From positions 22,413,492-22,477,491 of the forward strand of contig CM072525.1 in NCBI GenBank assembly GCA_036898135.1: a stretch of 64,000 nucleotides of DNA. The letters run 5' to 3'. Every line of letters starts with the position of its first letter. The stretch's first letter is position 1. Both the position numbers and the translations under genes were made by a program. Under the pieces are notes generated by a model. It was not told where the DNA came from. It did not search any database and saw only the letters and a program-made list of their open reading frames with translations. This document shows positions 1 to 11,695 of this stretch, piece by piece. Source of the stretch: Oncomelania hupensis. Taxonomy: Eukaryota; Mollusca; Gastropoda; Littorinimorpha; Pomatiopsidae.

Positions 1-60
1 TTGTTTGTTTGTTTGTTTGTGTGTGTGTATGTGTAGGCGTGTGAGCGTGTCTGCGTGGGT
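1..60. repeat. (TTTG)n/(GT)n microsatellite
   Basis: Tandem tttg units pass into an impure GT tract at the left edge of the window; the tract may continue to the left. Confidence 0.9.
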
Positions 61-1034
61 GAGGAAACCGGAATACCAGAGAAAACCCTCAGTGACCTAA
101 AACACATAAGTTCGTCCTCGGGGGGGAAGGACTTTCGGCTAAAGAAAATTGCACCTTGACCAACTGTGCCCCCAGGCAACCTCATTGTGGAAGAACCTTA
201 CTTCACCATCCACGTAGCCTACCATCCCTTGAGTGGGTTCTTTTCCCGTACCCTGTGCATACAGTACCTCGACAGTTATTCGTGTGAGAAGCATCGGTAT
301 ACTGAGTCATTGACTGGCATTCAACGTTCAGTTCCAGTAAGAGAAATCGCTAGCTATCACCATAGTAATATTTGACACCGTGTCGTCTGCACCTCCGAAC
401 CAGTATGCAACTTTAGGAGAAGCAATTGGATCAGATGTCTGGTATTTGTCGTACAAAACAAACAATATTCTGTCTTGACGAGTGGCAATAATAATATGTC
501 CAATATAAGAACAATGTAAGAACAGTGCAATTAGAATTACTTCAAAACCTTTTTTTTGCATGAAAAGTACACTTTGAATTAAAACAAAATAGTTTTGTTT
601 ATCGTGTCCACGTTAATGTAGTTATTACTATACACGTACAAAGGAGCACACACACATACATATACTCAAAGAAGTAAATAAATAAATTAAAAAAACGAAG
701 AAATCAAAATATATAAAATATAATTATAAATACGTCAAAAACGCCAGCACCAGTACACCACAAAATACCAGGGTGCGTGAAATGGTCCAGGTGGAAATGG
801 GATGTCGTGGCGTGTCGTAGATATTGGCAACTGGCTGACGCTGATCACGTTAAGCTCTGGCCACAGTTCTGCTGCACGTCCACACCCATCCCTCCCGTGG
901 ACATGAGGTCAGCCTGCTGTTTCATCAGGTCTAAAATTCGTTCTCTTAAAGCTATATTCCCTCAAGTCTAGGTTTATGTTCCTCACCAAGCTCCATGGTC
1001 TAGGTAAATGTATCCCACGCCTACCTGTCACAAA
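61..1034. other. Unassigned AT-rich DNA
   Basis: No domain, RNA gene or repeat copy was recognised. The 69-80 codon ORFs here have no recognisable motif and overlap ORFs on the other strand. Bases 650-760 are A-rich and low in complexity. Confidence 0.6.
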
Positions 1035-1035
1035 T

Positions 1036-1140
1036 ATGTGTGGTCAGACCGGACGCAAACTTGTTTTTTCCAACTTAGTTCCAGTCATTCGCCCAAAAAG
1101 GCAATCACCGAAGTCGAACGAAGCTCTCCGATGTGTTACG
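1036..1140 (+). repeat. Inverted-repeat family IR-A, left copy
   Basis: About 105 bp match the reverse complement of 2887-3001 with few differences, sharing for example ACTTGTTTTTTCCAAC, TTCCAGTCA and CCGAAGTCGAACGAAGCTCT. The two copies face each other 1.75 kb apart. They could be ends of one DNA element or two independent insertions. Confidence 0.7.
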
Positions 1141-1667
1141 AAATGATGCTTGCATGGCTACGACTAGCTGACATTACAAATGATCGCTGTTGCTTCTCAT
1201 TCTGTTCGATTTACACAGATTTAGCATTTCGCAACGGTATACTTTGTTAATATGATCATAATATGAGCACAATTATTATCGACCATATTTAATAGTTGCG
1301 TTCCTTGATTTGCATTTTGTTAGTTCTCAGCAGTAAAGGCTAATAATAGCATTGCCCATTTCCTGCCTAGAACCAAGTAGACACTGTTATACAGTATACA
1401 TAGGCTTAATCTACATTATGATATTATAAGTCAGTCTCCGCGCAGCGAAGAAGCTCACTAGCTGAATATAATTATTAGACTTGTATTGTTTGTTTTATAC
1501 GTAAATAAATGTATACAGTTTATCTATTCTAATTAATAATATTTAGGCCTATACTTTATAATATTCGAATCTTGAAATTTCCGGAAAAGGACGAGTAGGC
1601 TAAGCGAATTTTTTTTTTAATAACTCGAGATCAGAGTTAAATTAATAGTTAGTTATTCATTGCTTAC
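1141..1667. other. Unassigned AT-rich DNA
   Basis: Nothing coding or repetitive was recognised. A TAACTCGAGATCAGAGTTAAATTA block just before the R1 3' ends occurs again between the two R1 units. Confidence 0.5.
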
Positions 1668-1832
1668 AGCGTCCAGCGGACTGCAAAGAGCCGAATCAGA
1701 ACCACAAAATCAAGACCAGTACAACTCGAGATCAGAGTTAAATTAAAAGCTTAATAGTTATTCATTGCTTACAGAGTCCAGCGGACTGCAAAGAGCCGAA
1801 TCAGGACCACAAAATCGAGACCACAACTTCGC
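1625..1832 (-). repeat. Two tandem 3' ends of repeat family R1
   Basis: Two direct units, each with GTCCAGCGGACTGCAAAGAG, then AATCAG and ACCACAAAATC. The same signature, reversed, ends the R1-related copies at 54781-55080. Only the 3' end is present, as expected for 5'-truncated retroposition followed by tandem duplication. Confidence 0.7.
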
Positions 1833-1897
<65 letters not shown>

Positions 1898-1914
1898 ATA
1901 GTAGTAGTAGTAGC
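1833..1914. repeat. (AGT)n microsatellite
   Basis: About 27 trinucleotide units with one AAT interruption, directly next to the R1 3' end. Confidence 0.95.
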
Positions 1915-1962
1915 ATAGTTATTTAGTTAAATCTTTAATTTATTTATTTGTTTTGTTTGTGT

Positions 1963-1976
1963 GTTATTATTATTAT

Positions 1977-2066
<90 letters not shown>
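1963..2066. repeat. (TTA)n microsatellite
   Basis: More than 30 TTA units. The long tyrosine run of the apparent ORF here is a translation of this tract. Confidence 0.95.
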
Positions 2067-2067
<1 letters not shown>

Positions 2068-2886
2068 CTACTTTAAAAAAAAAAGAAAAAAAAAGAATAG
2101 TGTGCTGCTGTGCGTGCTCAATGGTGTAAATATGGTCAGTGACGTTTTGTTTGTTTTTGCTGAAGTTGGGTGTAACCCGAAATATTCAGATAGTGTTACT
2201 GGTTATTTTTTCTTATATATTTACCAAAGTTTTCAGATGATTTATAGAAATTTCCGCCCGCCACGCAACATGTTTTTAATACGTGTTTCTAATTAAAATA
2301 CATATCATTGAGATACATATAACAAATGTACTGGTTAAAAAGAATAATATTAGTTAAATAAATAATTGCTTTGGTGCTTGCAATAAAAATGTCACTGTTT
2401 TTGAGACCATTATAAACTTGCTTTGCCTTGTTGTGCTGAAGTGACATCAACGTATCCATAGCGCTTTGAAGTTTTGTCACGGTTTTATTGTTGATATAGA
2501 TGTGAAATCGTTGTATGTGTGCTTTATGTGTTATGTATTACTTTTACTCCTTATTACTAATTATGTCAGTATATTATTCATCATAAAATAATAATAATAA
2601 TACTAACTGCTTCAAAATGCAAATCTCGACTTGAGCTTGAAGCTGTGCAGATCGAAATAGAATTAGATCTAGCAGCGGCTATTTTTATGCACGGATGTTT
2701 CACCACAGGCTCTGAAGTCTTTTCTTTTGTCTTTGTAAACTCCTAAATACGTCCCTTATACGCCATGGTGTCCAGGGACTTTAATCTACTTAACAAACAA
2801 ACAAACGTAGTATAGTATGTAATTGAGGCCTACGAAAGACGAGAATTCCCAGCCTGTGGTTTCACGTAGTCCTGCCAGCATTCGTT
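2067..2886. other. Unassigned DNA
   Basis: AT-rich, with scattered short ORFs and no recognisable motif. Confidence 0.5.
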
Positions 2887-3001
2887 CGTAAAACATCGGA
2901 TAGCTCCGCTCGACTCGGAGAGCTTCGTTCGACTTCGGTAATTGCCTTTTTCGGGAAAGTGACTGGAACTAGGTTGGAAAAAACAAGTTCGCAGACCGGA
3001 C
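2887..3001 (-). repeat. Inverted-repeat family IR-A, right copy
   Basis: Reverse-complement partner of 1036-1140. It carries an extra short inverted duplication (CTCCGCTCGACTCGGAGAGC) not seen in the left copy. Confidence 0.7.
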
Positions 3002-3175
3002 ATGGACCTAGGGTAACAAAGTCCTGGGGTGAGACAGATCTAGAGGGAAAAGACCTGGGCTGAACAAAGACATGCTCCCGTGGACATTTGACACAAAAGG
3101 AAGACAAACGCATTGTTCCTATATAGCGTCCATATGGGTTCAAAGAGCTGCGCATGGCTCTGGACACTATGCGCT

Positions 3176-3284
3176 GGCGACCCAGATCCAGCACTCTAAC
3201 ACTCCAGCGCATTGCTGTCTTTCCAAAGGAGGCGACACAGATCCAGCACTCTCACACTCCAGCGCATTGCTGTCTTTCCAAAGA
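3176..3284 (+). repeat. 55-bp tandem duplication
   Basis: Two head-to-tail units of about 55 bp, 3176-3230 and 3231-3284. Each runs from GGCGAC through GATCCAGCACTCT to TGTCTTTCCAAAG, with about three differences. Confidence 0.85.
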
Positions 3285-3409
3285 AACGTTTTATGCGTAG
3301 AAAGGTTTATCCTCCGCTAGGGATTCTGCACCACAAAAAGTTTGTTCTTAAACATGCTTATTTGTTCAAATGTGTTTGTTTTCCCCAAAGCCATTTTATA
3401 GGCGTGTGA

Positions 3410-3471
3410 ATGCCTGAGAATTACACCTTGCGCCGAGGCTTCTTCGGGAAGAAGCGTTGTATAAATACACT

Positions 3472-3539
<68 letters not shown>

Positions 3540-3541
3540 TC
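3410..3541 (+). mobile_element. Retroposon 3' end with (TAG)n tail
   Basis: The sequence ending GAAGCGTTGTATAAATACAC runs straight into about 22 TAG units. A GCG..TATAAATAC end followed by a trinucleotide tail is typical of L2/CR1-like LINE and SINE 3' ends. The body is too short to classify. Confidence 0.5.
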
Positions 3542-3654
3542 AGTTGTATTATCATTATTTTTATTATTATTATTCAAGGAGCTATTCACTAAACATGTGT
3601 ACCGAGATCTAACTAGCGCAAAAAAGTAATTAAATTTTGCACAGGAGATGTGGA

Positions 3655-3770
3655 CTTGATGGAGGGAGGGAGAGAGAGAGAGAGGGAGTGGATGGTTGGG
3701 AAGGATAGGGGGAGGGCACCGCTTCCATCCCCCCCCCCCCCCCCCCCACCACCACCACCAACCATTCCTG
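3655..3770. repeat. Purine tract, C17 run and (CAC)n
   Basis: A GA-rich stretch, then about 17 consecutive C and CAC triplets. Assembly error is likely at the homopolymer. The glycine-rich antisense ORF here is a by-product. Confidence 0.85.
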
Positions 3771-4121
3771 GGAAATAATTATGGCTTTTTGTGACCGTAT
3801 GATGTGGGGTGGAGAAGAAGGGAAGGCAGAGAACGGGGAATTGGGGGGAGGAGGGGAGGGGGCGTAAGGGCACGGCTTTGTTTTGCTCCCTATCTCTCCC
3901 TTAGTAAATGTGAAGGGAATATGGCTTGTTCAGACCAGAATAAAGCGTATACCTACTGCTTTTAGAATGTAGACCTGACACTGATCGTTTTAACGGCTGC
4001 TATAAATTCTGCTGCCCTTTCAACCTCGTCCCTCTGTAGCGCGTGCGTGTGTGTGTGTGTGGAGGGGGTGGGGGCGGGAGAAGATCAGGGGAAATAGATT
4101 GTTCTCCCTATAAAGCTCACT

Positions 4122-4304
4122 CCTATCCTATTCGGTCTTATCCTATCCCGTAACTCGGAGGTCGTTGGGGCGCCACAGGTGATCGTTTAACCAGCGTACT
4201 CCATCTTTCTCTGTATTCAGCAACCCTCATGTCTTCGCTCAGTGTCAAGCTAGTCCATTCTAGAATATTGTCCTCCCACCTCTTTTTCGGCCTCCCTGCG
4301 TTAC
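4122..4304 (-). mobile_element. LINE-1fam copy D, 3' end
   Basis: In reverse it reads as the last ~60 codons of the family ORF (motif RPKKRWEDNI, then WSTLVKRS) and ends in CTATCC units, the complement of the GGATA tail. It is 5'-truncated, breaking off after the CTTTTTCGGCCTCCC region. Confidence 0.85.
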
Positions 4305-5933
4305 GTGGCCATGAGAAGAGGAAACACAATGGATAGCTCACACACACACACCGGCCACCCCGAAAAAGCAGCTCCAGACTCTTGACCACAGTGACATTAC
4401 ACGCTGAAAGTGAATCCTCCTCGATAGATAGCGTACCATTTTCTGTATCATATCAAGGATACGTAGGTCCACTATTTACCCGCGTTGCTATCGAGAATCC
4501 ACGTTCAGCATGTCATGACCCCTTGTGCTCTGACTTTACTCCACCGAGGAGGAGGGAAGAAGAGAGAGGTTAAAGAAGAGGATCTGAGGAAGGACGATGA
4601 GGATAAGAAGACGAGCAGTGTTAGGGGAGTGGAGGAAGAAGAAACATTCATTGTTATAGTTGTGATGCATGTATCTTCATACCTCTGTTGAAATTGTGCA
4701 CAAAGACAACAACCTTTTAAATAGGAAAAGGCGATCTATAAAGAGGAAGAAGAAGAACAAAAAAACGAGAAGAAGAACAAGAAGAGGAGAACGAGGAAAA
4801 GTAGGAGGAGAAGCAGGGGAAGAAAAAAAGCAGCAGCATCGACAGAAGCAGCAGCGGAATAAGACGAAGAAGACGTCGATGAAGAATGAGTGCACGCTTT
4901 ATTTGTTTATCGATGTATTTATTTATATTTTTATTTATTTGTTGAAAATACAATGTCTATGAGTTTTGTCAATGTAAGTTTGTATATAGCTCTTGTCATG
5001 TAGCCGACAGAGAGTACAGTAACAAGCAGCAAAGCGGCGCAACTCTTTGCGACGATCCACTGCCGGAATCCCGTCCAAGGAGCACCAACAGATAAGAAAA
5101 TGAAGTTTGAAAGTTGAGGTTGAGTGACGTATCGGGATCTGCCCAGTCCGCATAAGCAACGGGAACTCCAATGTCGCCAAAGCCAACATCGACTCTCAAT
5201 CGCAAAGCAACGGCAACCCTCGGAATCCCAAAGCAATAGCAGTTGGGGTCTGAACGCATGGTAGCAGGTGTGAGCCAAGCCTATGTGACCGCCGCAGTGG
5301 AACTTGCCGGTCGGCTGACCGCCGCATGTGGGCTTGGCTTGACCGCCGCAGTGGAAGATGCAGGTCGGCAGAAGATGTGCGTGGTAAATGCATGAGCTCT
5401 GATGATTGACTGTACAGACTATACAGGTTGTATCCAGTTTCTTGAATGATGTCTGACATAAGCAACAAGAAGTAGCCTACTGAGGGATGCAGGGGGAAAG
5501 AAAACCAGCTTTCCATCGACTGAATTTGCACGTAACCTAACAATGGGCGCGCATAACAAAACATTGTCGCAGATTGGACTAGTAGTCGGAATGGCCAAAT
5601 CGCACGCTCTCTAATCATAAATCCAAACACAATCATGGCGTAATCAGCATAGCAAGCCGGGTCTTCTTACATCCTTTCATTCATACTGATTAGCTGAGAC
5701 TAGCAAGAGTCTGAGCGAGTCTGAGGTAAGCAATGTGTCTTTCATGTTAGAGTTGGCTTCGTGATCCACAGAATGGTGCAAAGAGCGGCTTTGGGCCATG
5801 TGGCCTCAAGCCTTGATGCAGTTTCATTATTTGTTGTTTGTTGTTGTTGTTGTTGTCACATTCACCGACGTGATTTCAGACTAGGAAATTACGGTTCATT
5901 ATTTATTCCTCTTGTTTTCTTATTTCATAATTG
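4305..5933. other. Unassigned stretch with purine-rich core
   Basis: Bases 4550-4890 are strongly purine-rich (GAAGAAGAA-type), which explains the Lys/Arg-rich and Phe-rich ORFs. At 5285-5370 the phrase GACCGCCGCAGTGGAA repeats with a period near 60 bp. Nothing coding was recognised; the 146-codon antisense ORF at 5196-5636 has no motif I know. Confidence 0.5.
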
Positions 5934-6070
5934 TGTATGTGTGTGTGTGTGAGCGCGCGCGCCTTTGTGTGTATGTGTGTTGTGTGTGTGTGAGTGCGCG
6001 TGTGCCTGTGTGTGTATGTGTGTTTTGTGTGTATGTGTGCGTGTGGGTGTGGGTGTGTGTGTGTGTGGGC
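5934..6070. repeat. Impure (GT)n microsatellite, left of LINE copy A
   Basis: About 135 bp of GTGT with GC and TTT interruptions. GT repeats resume at 7153, on the far side of LINE copy A, so the LINE appears to sit inside one GT tract. Confidence 0.9.
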
Positions 6071-7147
6071 AACCATGAGAGTGTACAACATCAGCAATAA
6101 AATCATTGAAGTCATCATAAGCCTGTATGACAAGGCTTCCAATGCAGTCCTCCACAAAAGCGAAATAGGAAACCGGTTCAGAACAACAGTCGGTGTGCGT
6201 CAAGGATGACTACTCTCTCCAACACTCTTTAACATCTTCCTAGAGCGCATCATGTCAGAGGCCCTTGCAGATCACGAGGGCACAGTCAGCATAGAGGGTA
6301 GAGCAATCTCCAACCTCTGTTTTGCGGATGACATTGATGGATTGGCTGGAGAAGAACAAGAACTTGAACAGCTGGTACAGAGGCTAGACATGACACCACA
6401 TCCAGAGCCTATGGAATGGAAATACGTGCAGAGAAGACTAAAATGATGACCAACAGCACCAATGGCATCAATATGGAAATCAAAGTCCAAGGCCAATCCC
6501 TTAACACAATGAATAGCTTCAAATATTTAGGAGTCATTGTATCAGACAAAGGGTCCCGACAGGAAGTCTTCTCCAGGATCGCACAAACACTGCTGCCCTG
6601 ACAAGGTTGAAGCCCATTTGGAAAGACAGGGCCATCAGTCTACATTCCAAGGGAAGGCTGCTGCGCTCCCTTGTCATCTCCATCTTCCTATACGCTTGCG
6701 AATCATGGACCCTCAAAGCAGACCTACAACGACGAATACAAAGCTTGGAGCTGAGATGCTACAGAAGACTTCTGGGCATTTCCTATACCCAGCACATCAC
6801 CAACGACGAAATCCGACGGATCATCACACAAGCCATTGGACAACACGATGACATGCTCACAGTGGTGAAGAAACGGAAACTCCGATGGTATGACCGGCCA
6901 CGTCACTAGAGCATGAGGCCTTGCATAGACCATCCTGCAAGGGACGGTGCAAGAAGGCAGAAGAAGAGGGAGACAGAAAAAGAGGTGGGAGGACAACATT
7001 CGAGAATGGACTGGCTTGACACTGAGCGAAGCCATGAGGGTTGCTGAGGACAGAGAAAGATGGAGTATGCTGGTTAAACGATCATCTGTGGTGCCCCAAC
7101 GACTTCTGAGTTACGGATAAGGATATGATAGAATAGGATAGGACAGG

Positions 7148-7150
<3 letters not shown>
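6071..7150 (+). mobile_element. LINE-1fam copy A, defective reverse transcriptase
   Basis: Non-LTR retrotransposon fragment covering part of the RT domain to the 3' end. Visible pieces are the LYDKA region, GVRQG (followed by a TGA stop at about 6207, where other copies read CPLSP or CLLSP), TLFNIFLERIM, the FADDIDG catalytic motif (FADD in place of YADD), FKYLGVIVSDKGS, then SLVISIFLYACESWTL and RRLLGISYTQHITN in a shifted frame. The C-terminal RKKRWEDNIREW region leads to GGATA-type repeats. Several stops and frameshifts make it non-functional. The clade is probably RTE- or CR1-related but is not resolved. The 5' end is truncated inside the RT domain. Confidence 0.92.
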
Positions 7151-7199
<49 letters not shown>

Positions 7200-7230
7200 T
7201 GTGTGTGCGCGTGTGTGTGTGTGTGTGAAC
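7151..7230. repeat. (GT)n microsatellite, right of LINE copy A
   Basis: Near-pure GT immediately after the GGATA tail of copy A. Confidence 0.95.
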
Positions 7231-7284
7231 GTTTATGTTCGAATGCGCGAGAACGGCTTTTTTAAAACTGCTTTCTCTTTACGA

Positions 7285-7318
7285 AACGGCGCTACGTAAA
7301 TACCCTTAATATTACTGT

Positions 7319-7405
<87 letters not shown>

Positions 7406-7437
7406 AACTAGTAGTAGTAGTAGTAGTAATAGTATTA
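7285..7437 (+). mobile_element. Retroposon 3' end with (AGT)n tail
   Basis: GGCGCTACGTAAATACC followed at 7324 by about 37 AGT units with two interruptions. The GGCGCTAyrTAAATAC end with a microsatellite tail matches the L2-like 3' ends at 3410 and 31877. The body is not recognisable. Confidence 0.45.
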
Positions 7438-7645
7438 AGCCTAGCAATAGTAATAGTAATGAGAACTCAAGCTTTCTTGACTTGACTTGACAACAGCGCT
7501 ACACGTCAAAAGTGTACCGCAGCGGGGCGTCTATATTCAACCGACAATAGAAATTAGGCACCGCTGTCATGTAAATGGCCCGAAGATAAGGGGAGATCCA
7601 TAACCCCTCTCTCCGACGAAGAAAAGATTACGGTATTATCTTTGC

Positions 7646-7833
7646 TGTAACTGTAGATTATAGTCACACGACACCGAAGCGTATAGGCGACTACTGGTTA
7701 CATTATTCTGATACCAGCGAACCAGTTGATGGTAAGGGGAAAATAATATGGTCACACATTGGCCAATCCGGGATTCGAACCAGGTACCTTTTGGTTACTA
7801 GTAAGACGCTCTACCAACTGAGCTACCCGGCCC
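7646..7833 (-). mobile_element. tRNA-derived SINE, family S1, copy 1
   Basis: Read on the minus strand, the head looks like a tRNA with an A-box (TAGCTCAGTTGGTAGAGCG) and a perfect B-box (GGTTCGAATCC), then a ~110-bp unrelated body. The same head and body recur at 45576-45762. The anticodon arm does not pair well, so this is a SINE rather than a working tRNA gene. Confidence 0.85.
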
Positions 7834-8330
7834 CTCTATTATCTTTGCTCCTTGTGTGTGTGCCTATATATCAGTATTCAGAATTTGGGACACGAAACTA
7901 CCTTTTCTAACGTGCGTGCGAGATCTCGTGGAAGCGGAACGTGACTTCAATCCCACTGAACAGAAAATCGATCAGAGAGAAGGTGACAGCCACGAAGGTC
8001 GATCATCTAATCGATGCGGTATGTACACCCAGTATTCCTTCCTCCGTTTTTGCGCCTTTTTTCCTTTGATCGATAATGTACAGCTAGTTAAGTCCCCCGC
8101 CCCACCTCGACCACCCTCCCACCCCTTCCCCGCCATTTGTACCCCCCCCCCCCTATCCTTCACGCACAAAATCCTCACTGCACCTTCATTCTCCAACCCT
8201 CGAGGCGTACACGTTTCTGTACATCAATGGCCGTGTTCCACACTACACACGAGAAGTACGAGTATTTCCTCTGGAAATGCTTTTCAGAACTTTGGACGGT
8301 TAAATTAATTAACTCATCCATCCATCCAGC
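7834..8330. other. Unassigned DNA
   Basis: Contains C-rich runs near 8100-8155. The 150-codon ORF at 7856-8308 has no recognisable domain and is proline-rich only where the DNA is C-rich. Confidence 0.5.
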
Positions 8331-8590
8331 CACTCCATGGCTCTTGGATAGATCAGCTGTTGTAGCGACGAGCTCGTGTTTCATAGGTGGCGGTACCGGG
8401 TTTGATTCCAGGTGGCTTTGACGTTACGGTAAACATTGTTGGGTAATCCAGGTAATGCAAGGTAATCCCGGGAGGATCCGCCACAGGGACATCATGCAGC
8501 GGCTAACACCCCCTTGTATGGAGAGAAGCTGGAAGAGGTGGAGAGTTCTTTAACTACCTTTTTGCAGAGTAAAGCAGAAGCACACACTAC
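8331..8590 (+). mobile_element. tRNA-derived SINE, family S3
   Basis: A B-box-like GGGTTTGATTCC follows a tRNA-like head that begins near 8335. The body includes ACGGTAAACATTG and GGTAATCCAGGTAATGCAAGG. Only one copy is seen in this window, so family status is inferred from the promoter. Confidence 0.55.
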
Positions 8591-8771
8591 CATTTTCAAC
8601 CCAAACAAATCTCAACCCAGGTACATCATATTGGTGCGAATGTACTTAGCGGGTGTCATCGTACTCCTGCCTACAGGGTAGACCAAGGAGGGTAGACAGG
8701 CTGTCCTATAATTATTTCCGGCTGCTAGAATAACGAATGAACATTAACGTTGAACGTCTACACTCACTAAA

Positions 8772-8975
8772 CGCGATGTGGCAGACGGGGATAAACAACT
8801 CAGGGAAGAAGGGATAAGAACCTAAGTAAACACTGAACCACCAGAGCGATCATACTGCTAAGATGGCCAGTGAAAACTTGTCTTTATTTTTTTTTTCTTG
8901 ACGACCACGGGATTCGACCCTGGGTCATCGGCGTGCCAGGTGAACAGTCTACCACTGAACTACGGAGGTGGATCG
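8772..8975 (-). mobile_element. tRNA-derived SINE, family S2, copy 1
   Basis: In reverse, a Gly-tRNA-like head (GTAGTTCAGTGGTAGAC; B-box GGGTCGAATCCC) is followed by an A-rich linker and a body with CTGAACCACCAGAGCGATCA on the plus strand. The copy at 27483-27688 has the same order of head, T-rich linker and body. Confidence 0.8.
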
Positions 8976-9778
8976 TGCGCCAGATTAGTGATAATAAAAA
9001 TGCACTCTCAAACGATTATGATGCGTTATTGCCTCCATAAACAGACGCTTCCACGTCATAAATCAATGCTGTAATATAATGTAAAATCCCGTTTATCTTT
9101 AAACAGAAAGAGTGTGGAGAAATAGAAAGAGGGGGGAGGGAGGAGCGAGGGAGAGAGAGAGGGAGAGAGAGGGAGACACATACACACACAAACGCACACG
9201 CACACGCACACGCACACACACACCGTCAGAAAAAGATGTTTCATGGACTGTTACGTACAGTTCTATTTAGGAGTTTCACCAATTTTATTCCACAAAATAA
9301 GATACACAAAAGACGTTACACTAGGACAGCTTGTGTGTCCAACAAGCAAGGGCGGACTTGTAACAGAAGATCATGTTCTTTTTTTAGATGTAAAACATAC
9401 TCAGAACTGAGGATGAAGGTATACGATCTTGCTAATGTAGATCATCACGATCCCGGAGCAGTAGTTAATCTCAAGGCAGCGAGTGACGAGATTTTTGTAC
9501 AATGTATTTAAAAGACGACAACTGACCTTATAGATTATTCTCTTAATCCAGTCTACGAAATCTGCTTTAAGGTTTGGTGTTTTATTTATGTTGTAAGATA
9601 TCTTGTAAATAAATATTGTTTTGCATGTCAGTTTATGCATGAGCGGTTGTGTTACATTTCCCATTATTTTTGTGTAATTCTCTTATCCCCCTCCCCCACC
9701 CCTCCACTTCTCCACAATCCTCCTTGCAATGAACATGTTTTATGTTTGAACAATACAATGTCTTACATTTCACACACA

Positions 9779-9820
<42 letters not shown>

Positions 9821-10970
9821 CACACTCACACACATTTCGATAAGTTATTACACCCAAACTTCACTTCAATAATCTTGTAAAGAACTCCGCACAGTTTCGT
9901 CACAATCACTCCATCTCTACTCTCCAGCACTCTTTTATGGCAGATCATGACACACGCGCAACCAACCCAGACCCGCACACATATAAACACACACACACAA
10001 AGACAGACAGACAACCATATATACACAAACTCACACTCACACACTCACTGCGGGCACAGTCAAGTAGAGCATGCAGTAGAGTATAGCAGACTATAGAGCA
10101 TGCTTCGGGATGGTAACCTGCGCTTTGGAAGTGGGCATCATCATAGAGCAGCAGGGCAGAGTAGATGACAGCGGAGTAGACGATTTTAAAAGTACATCTC
10201 TCCTTCCGTCATAGCCTATAATTATCGGGAACTCGTGACAGTCCAGAGGACAAAGAAAGCCGGAAATCCGGCCTAGGAAGGAAAGAAGGAAATTTCTAAA
10301 ATGCAAGGGGCTATTTCCTGTTCTCACAGCTCGTGTGAGAAAACATGCGATTCGCAACATGAGTGCTAACATCTTTCCTGTCCTGAAAGGCCCTGACAGA
10401 CAGAACGTTGAGGAAGATGCCGGTTGTCATAAATGGAGCGGCATGCAGGAGAAGCAATATATGAAATAGTGCAAAAGCTACTTTTAACATAGTTCAAGTT
10501 CCACAGCACAGCACGACTGCCACAGTTACTCCAAAATACACGTTTCTAAAATCAATCCATGTGGTTTAAATAAGAGGAAGATAAACCAATAAGAAAACGT
10601 TTCTGGCATTTTAAGTCAACGCACAATATTTATCACACACACATACACACACACACACACACAAACACACATCTGCTCTTTTAAACACATTTAACTTTTC
10701 AAATTCAACAAATCTTTATTACCTTTCATAAGGAACTATGACAGGCACTTGATCACTAAAATAAACAATATAAAAATAAAAATAAAATACAAGCAAAAAA
10801 CTTAAAGATAGGGTAATATTTGTTTAAAATCTCTACAACATGTATGATACGGTAAGCCTATATATGCACACACACACACGCTATTAATTCATATAATAAC
10901 TTATGTAATAGAATGTAAAACAAAATCTCACAGAAGGAGCTGTTTCTATCTAATCACAGACAAAGCTTAT
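8976..10970. other. Unassigned DNA with CA/GA tracts
   Basis: Holds GA and CA repeats (9125-9225), a (CA)n tract at 9771-9833, CA-rich DNA at 9950-10050 and smaller CA tracts near 10635 and 10868. ORFs of 91-93 codons at 9236 and 10091 show no known motif. No gene is supported. Confidence 0.5.
9771..9833. repeat. (CA)n microsatellite
   Basis: About 30 CA units with single interruptions. Confidence 0.95.
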
Positions 10971-11259
10971 TGCCAGGGTACAGTTATCAGAGTGACATCA
11001 CACAAACCGGTTTGCAAACATCATCTTTTCCCAAAATATATGCATTGATTCTCATTGTTAGCGAACTATCTTGCAGCATTTTTCGCTCAAATACACGTAT
11101 TCCCTCCCTTCTTCTTCAATGCCACGATCTTCAGTGCATCATTCGCTCACAAACTATTTATCCTCACTCACAACTGTCTTTCAATCTTGCATCGTGTTCT
11201 CATAAACACCTGCGTTCTGACACCAGTCTGGCAGATGCAAAGCGAGAGAGACAGAGACA

Positions 11260-11510
11260 TAGTGACAAACAAAGACTGAGAGACAGAGAGATGGATGGAT
11301 GGATAGACAGCATTGGTGGAGGAAGGAAGGAAGGAAGGAAGGGGGAGGGGAGGAGTGCTCGGAGGGGCAGGGCAGGAGTCTATTTATAAACGTTGCTTTC
11401 CATTTTATTTGCCACAGGAAGCAGCATGATTCAGGAACCGAGCAAACACAGTGTAATAGATTGTGAAATGAGTCAACGAATGGAAACAAATTTCAACAAG
11501 TGCTGGACCC
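11260..11510 (+). repeat. Interspersed repeat X, copy 1
   Basis: Bases 11395-11505 match 35325-35440, sharing GAACCGAGCAAACACA, GTGAAATGAGTCAACGAA and GGAAAC. Both copies follow GA- and GGAT/GGAA-rich DNA containing GACAGCRTTGGT. The family is not identified. Confidence 0.7.
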
Positions 11511-11631
11511 TAACTGGTGCAGAGTTCCCTCGCGTCCTATCTCTCACACTCACTCACACACACACACAAGTATGTAAAACACCAAGACTGGGTTTTACTA
11601 AGAATGTAGGAATAGGAAAGTGGTTTTTGAC

Positions 11632-11695
11632 AGAAAAGGGTTAGGGCAAGGGTTAGTTGTAGCGCTGCAACTAGCCCTTACCCTAACCCTTTTCT
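11632..11695. repeat. Near-perfect palindrome with telomere-like words
   Basis: Two arms of about 30 bp beginning AGAAAAGGGTTAGGG meet at a central AGCGCT, with about three mismatches. GGGTTAGGG resembles the animal telomere unit. It could fold into a long hairpin. Confidence 0.8.

Noticed and set aside
1961..2296. 111-codon ORF with a tyrosine run
   Set aside because: It is a translation of the (TTA)n tract plus unrelated flank; no domain.
5196..5636. 146-codon antisense ORF
   Set aside because: No motif recognised and overlapped by other frames across short repeated GACCGCCGCAGTGG phrases.
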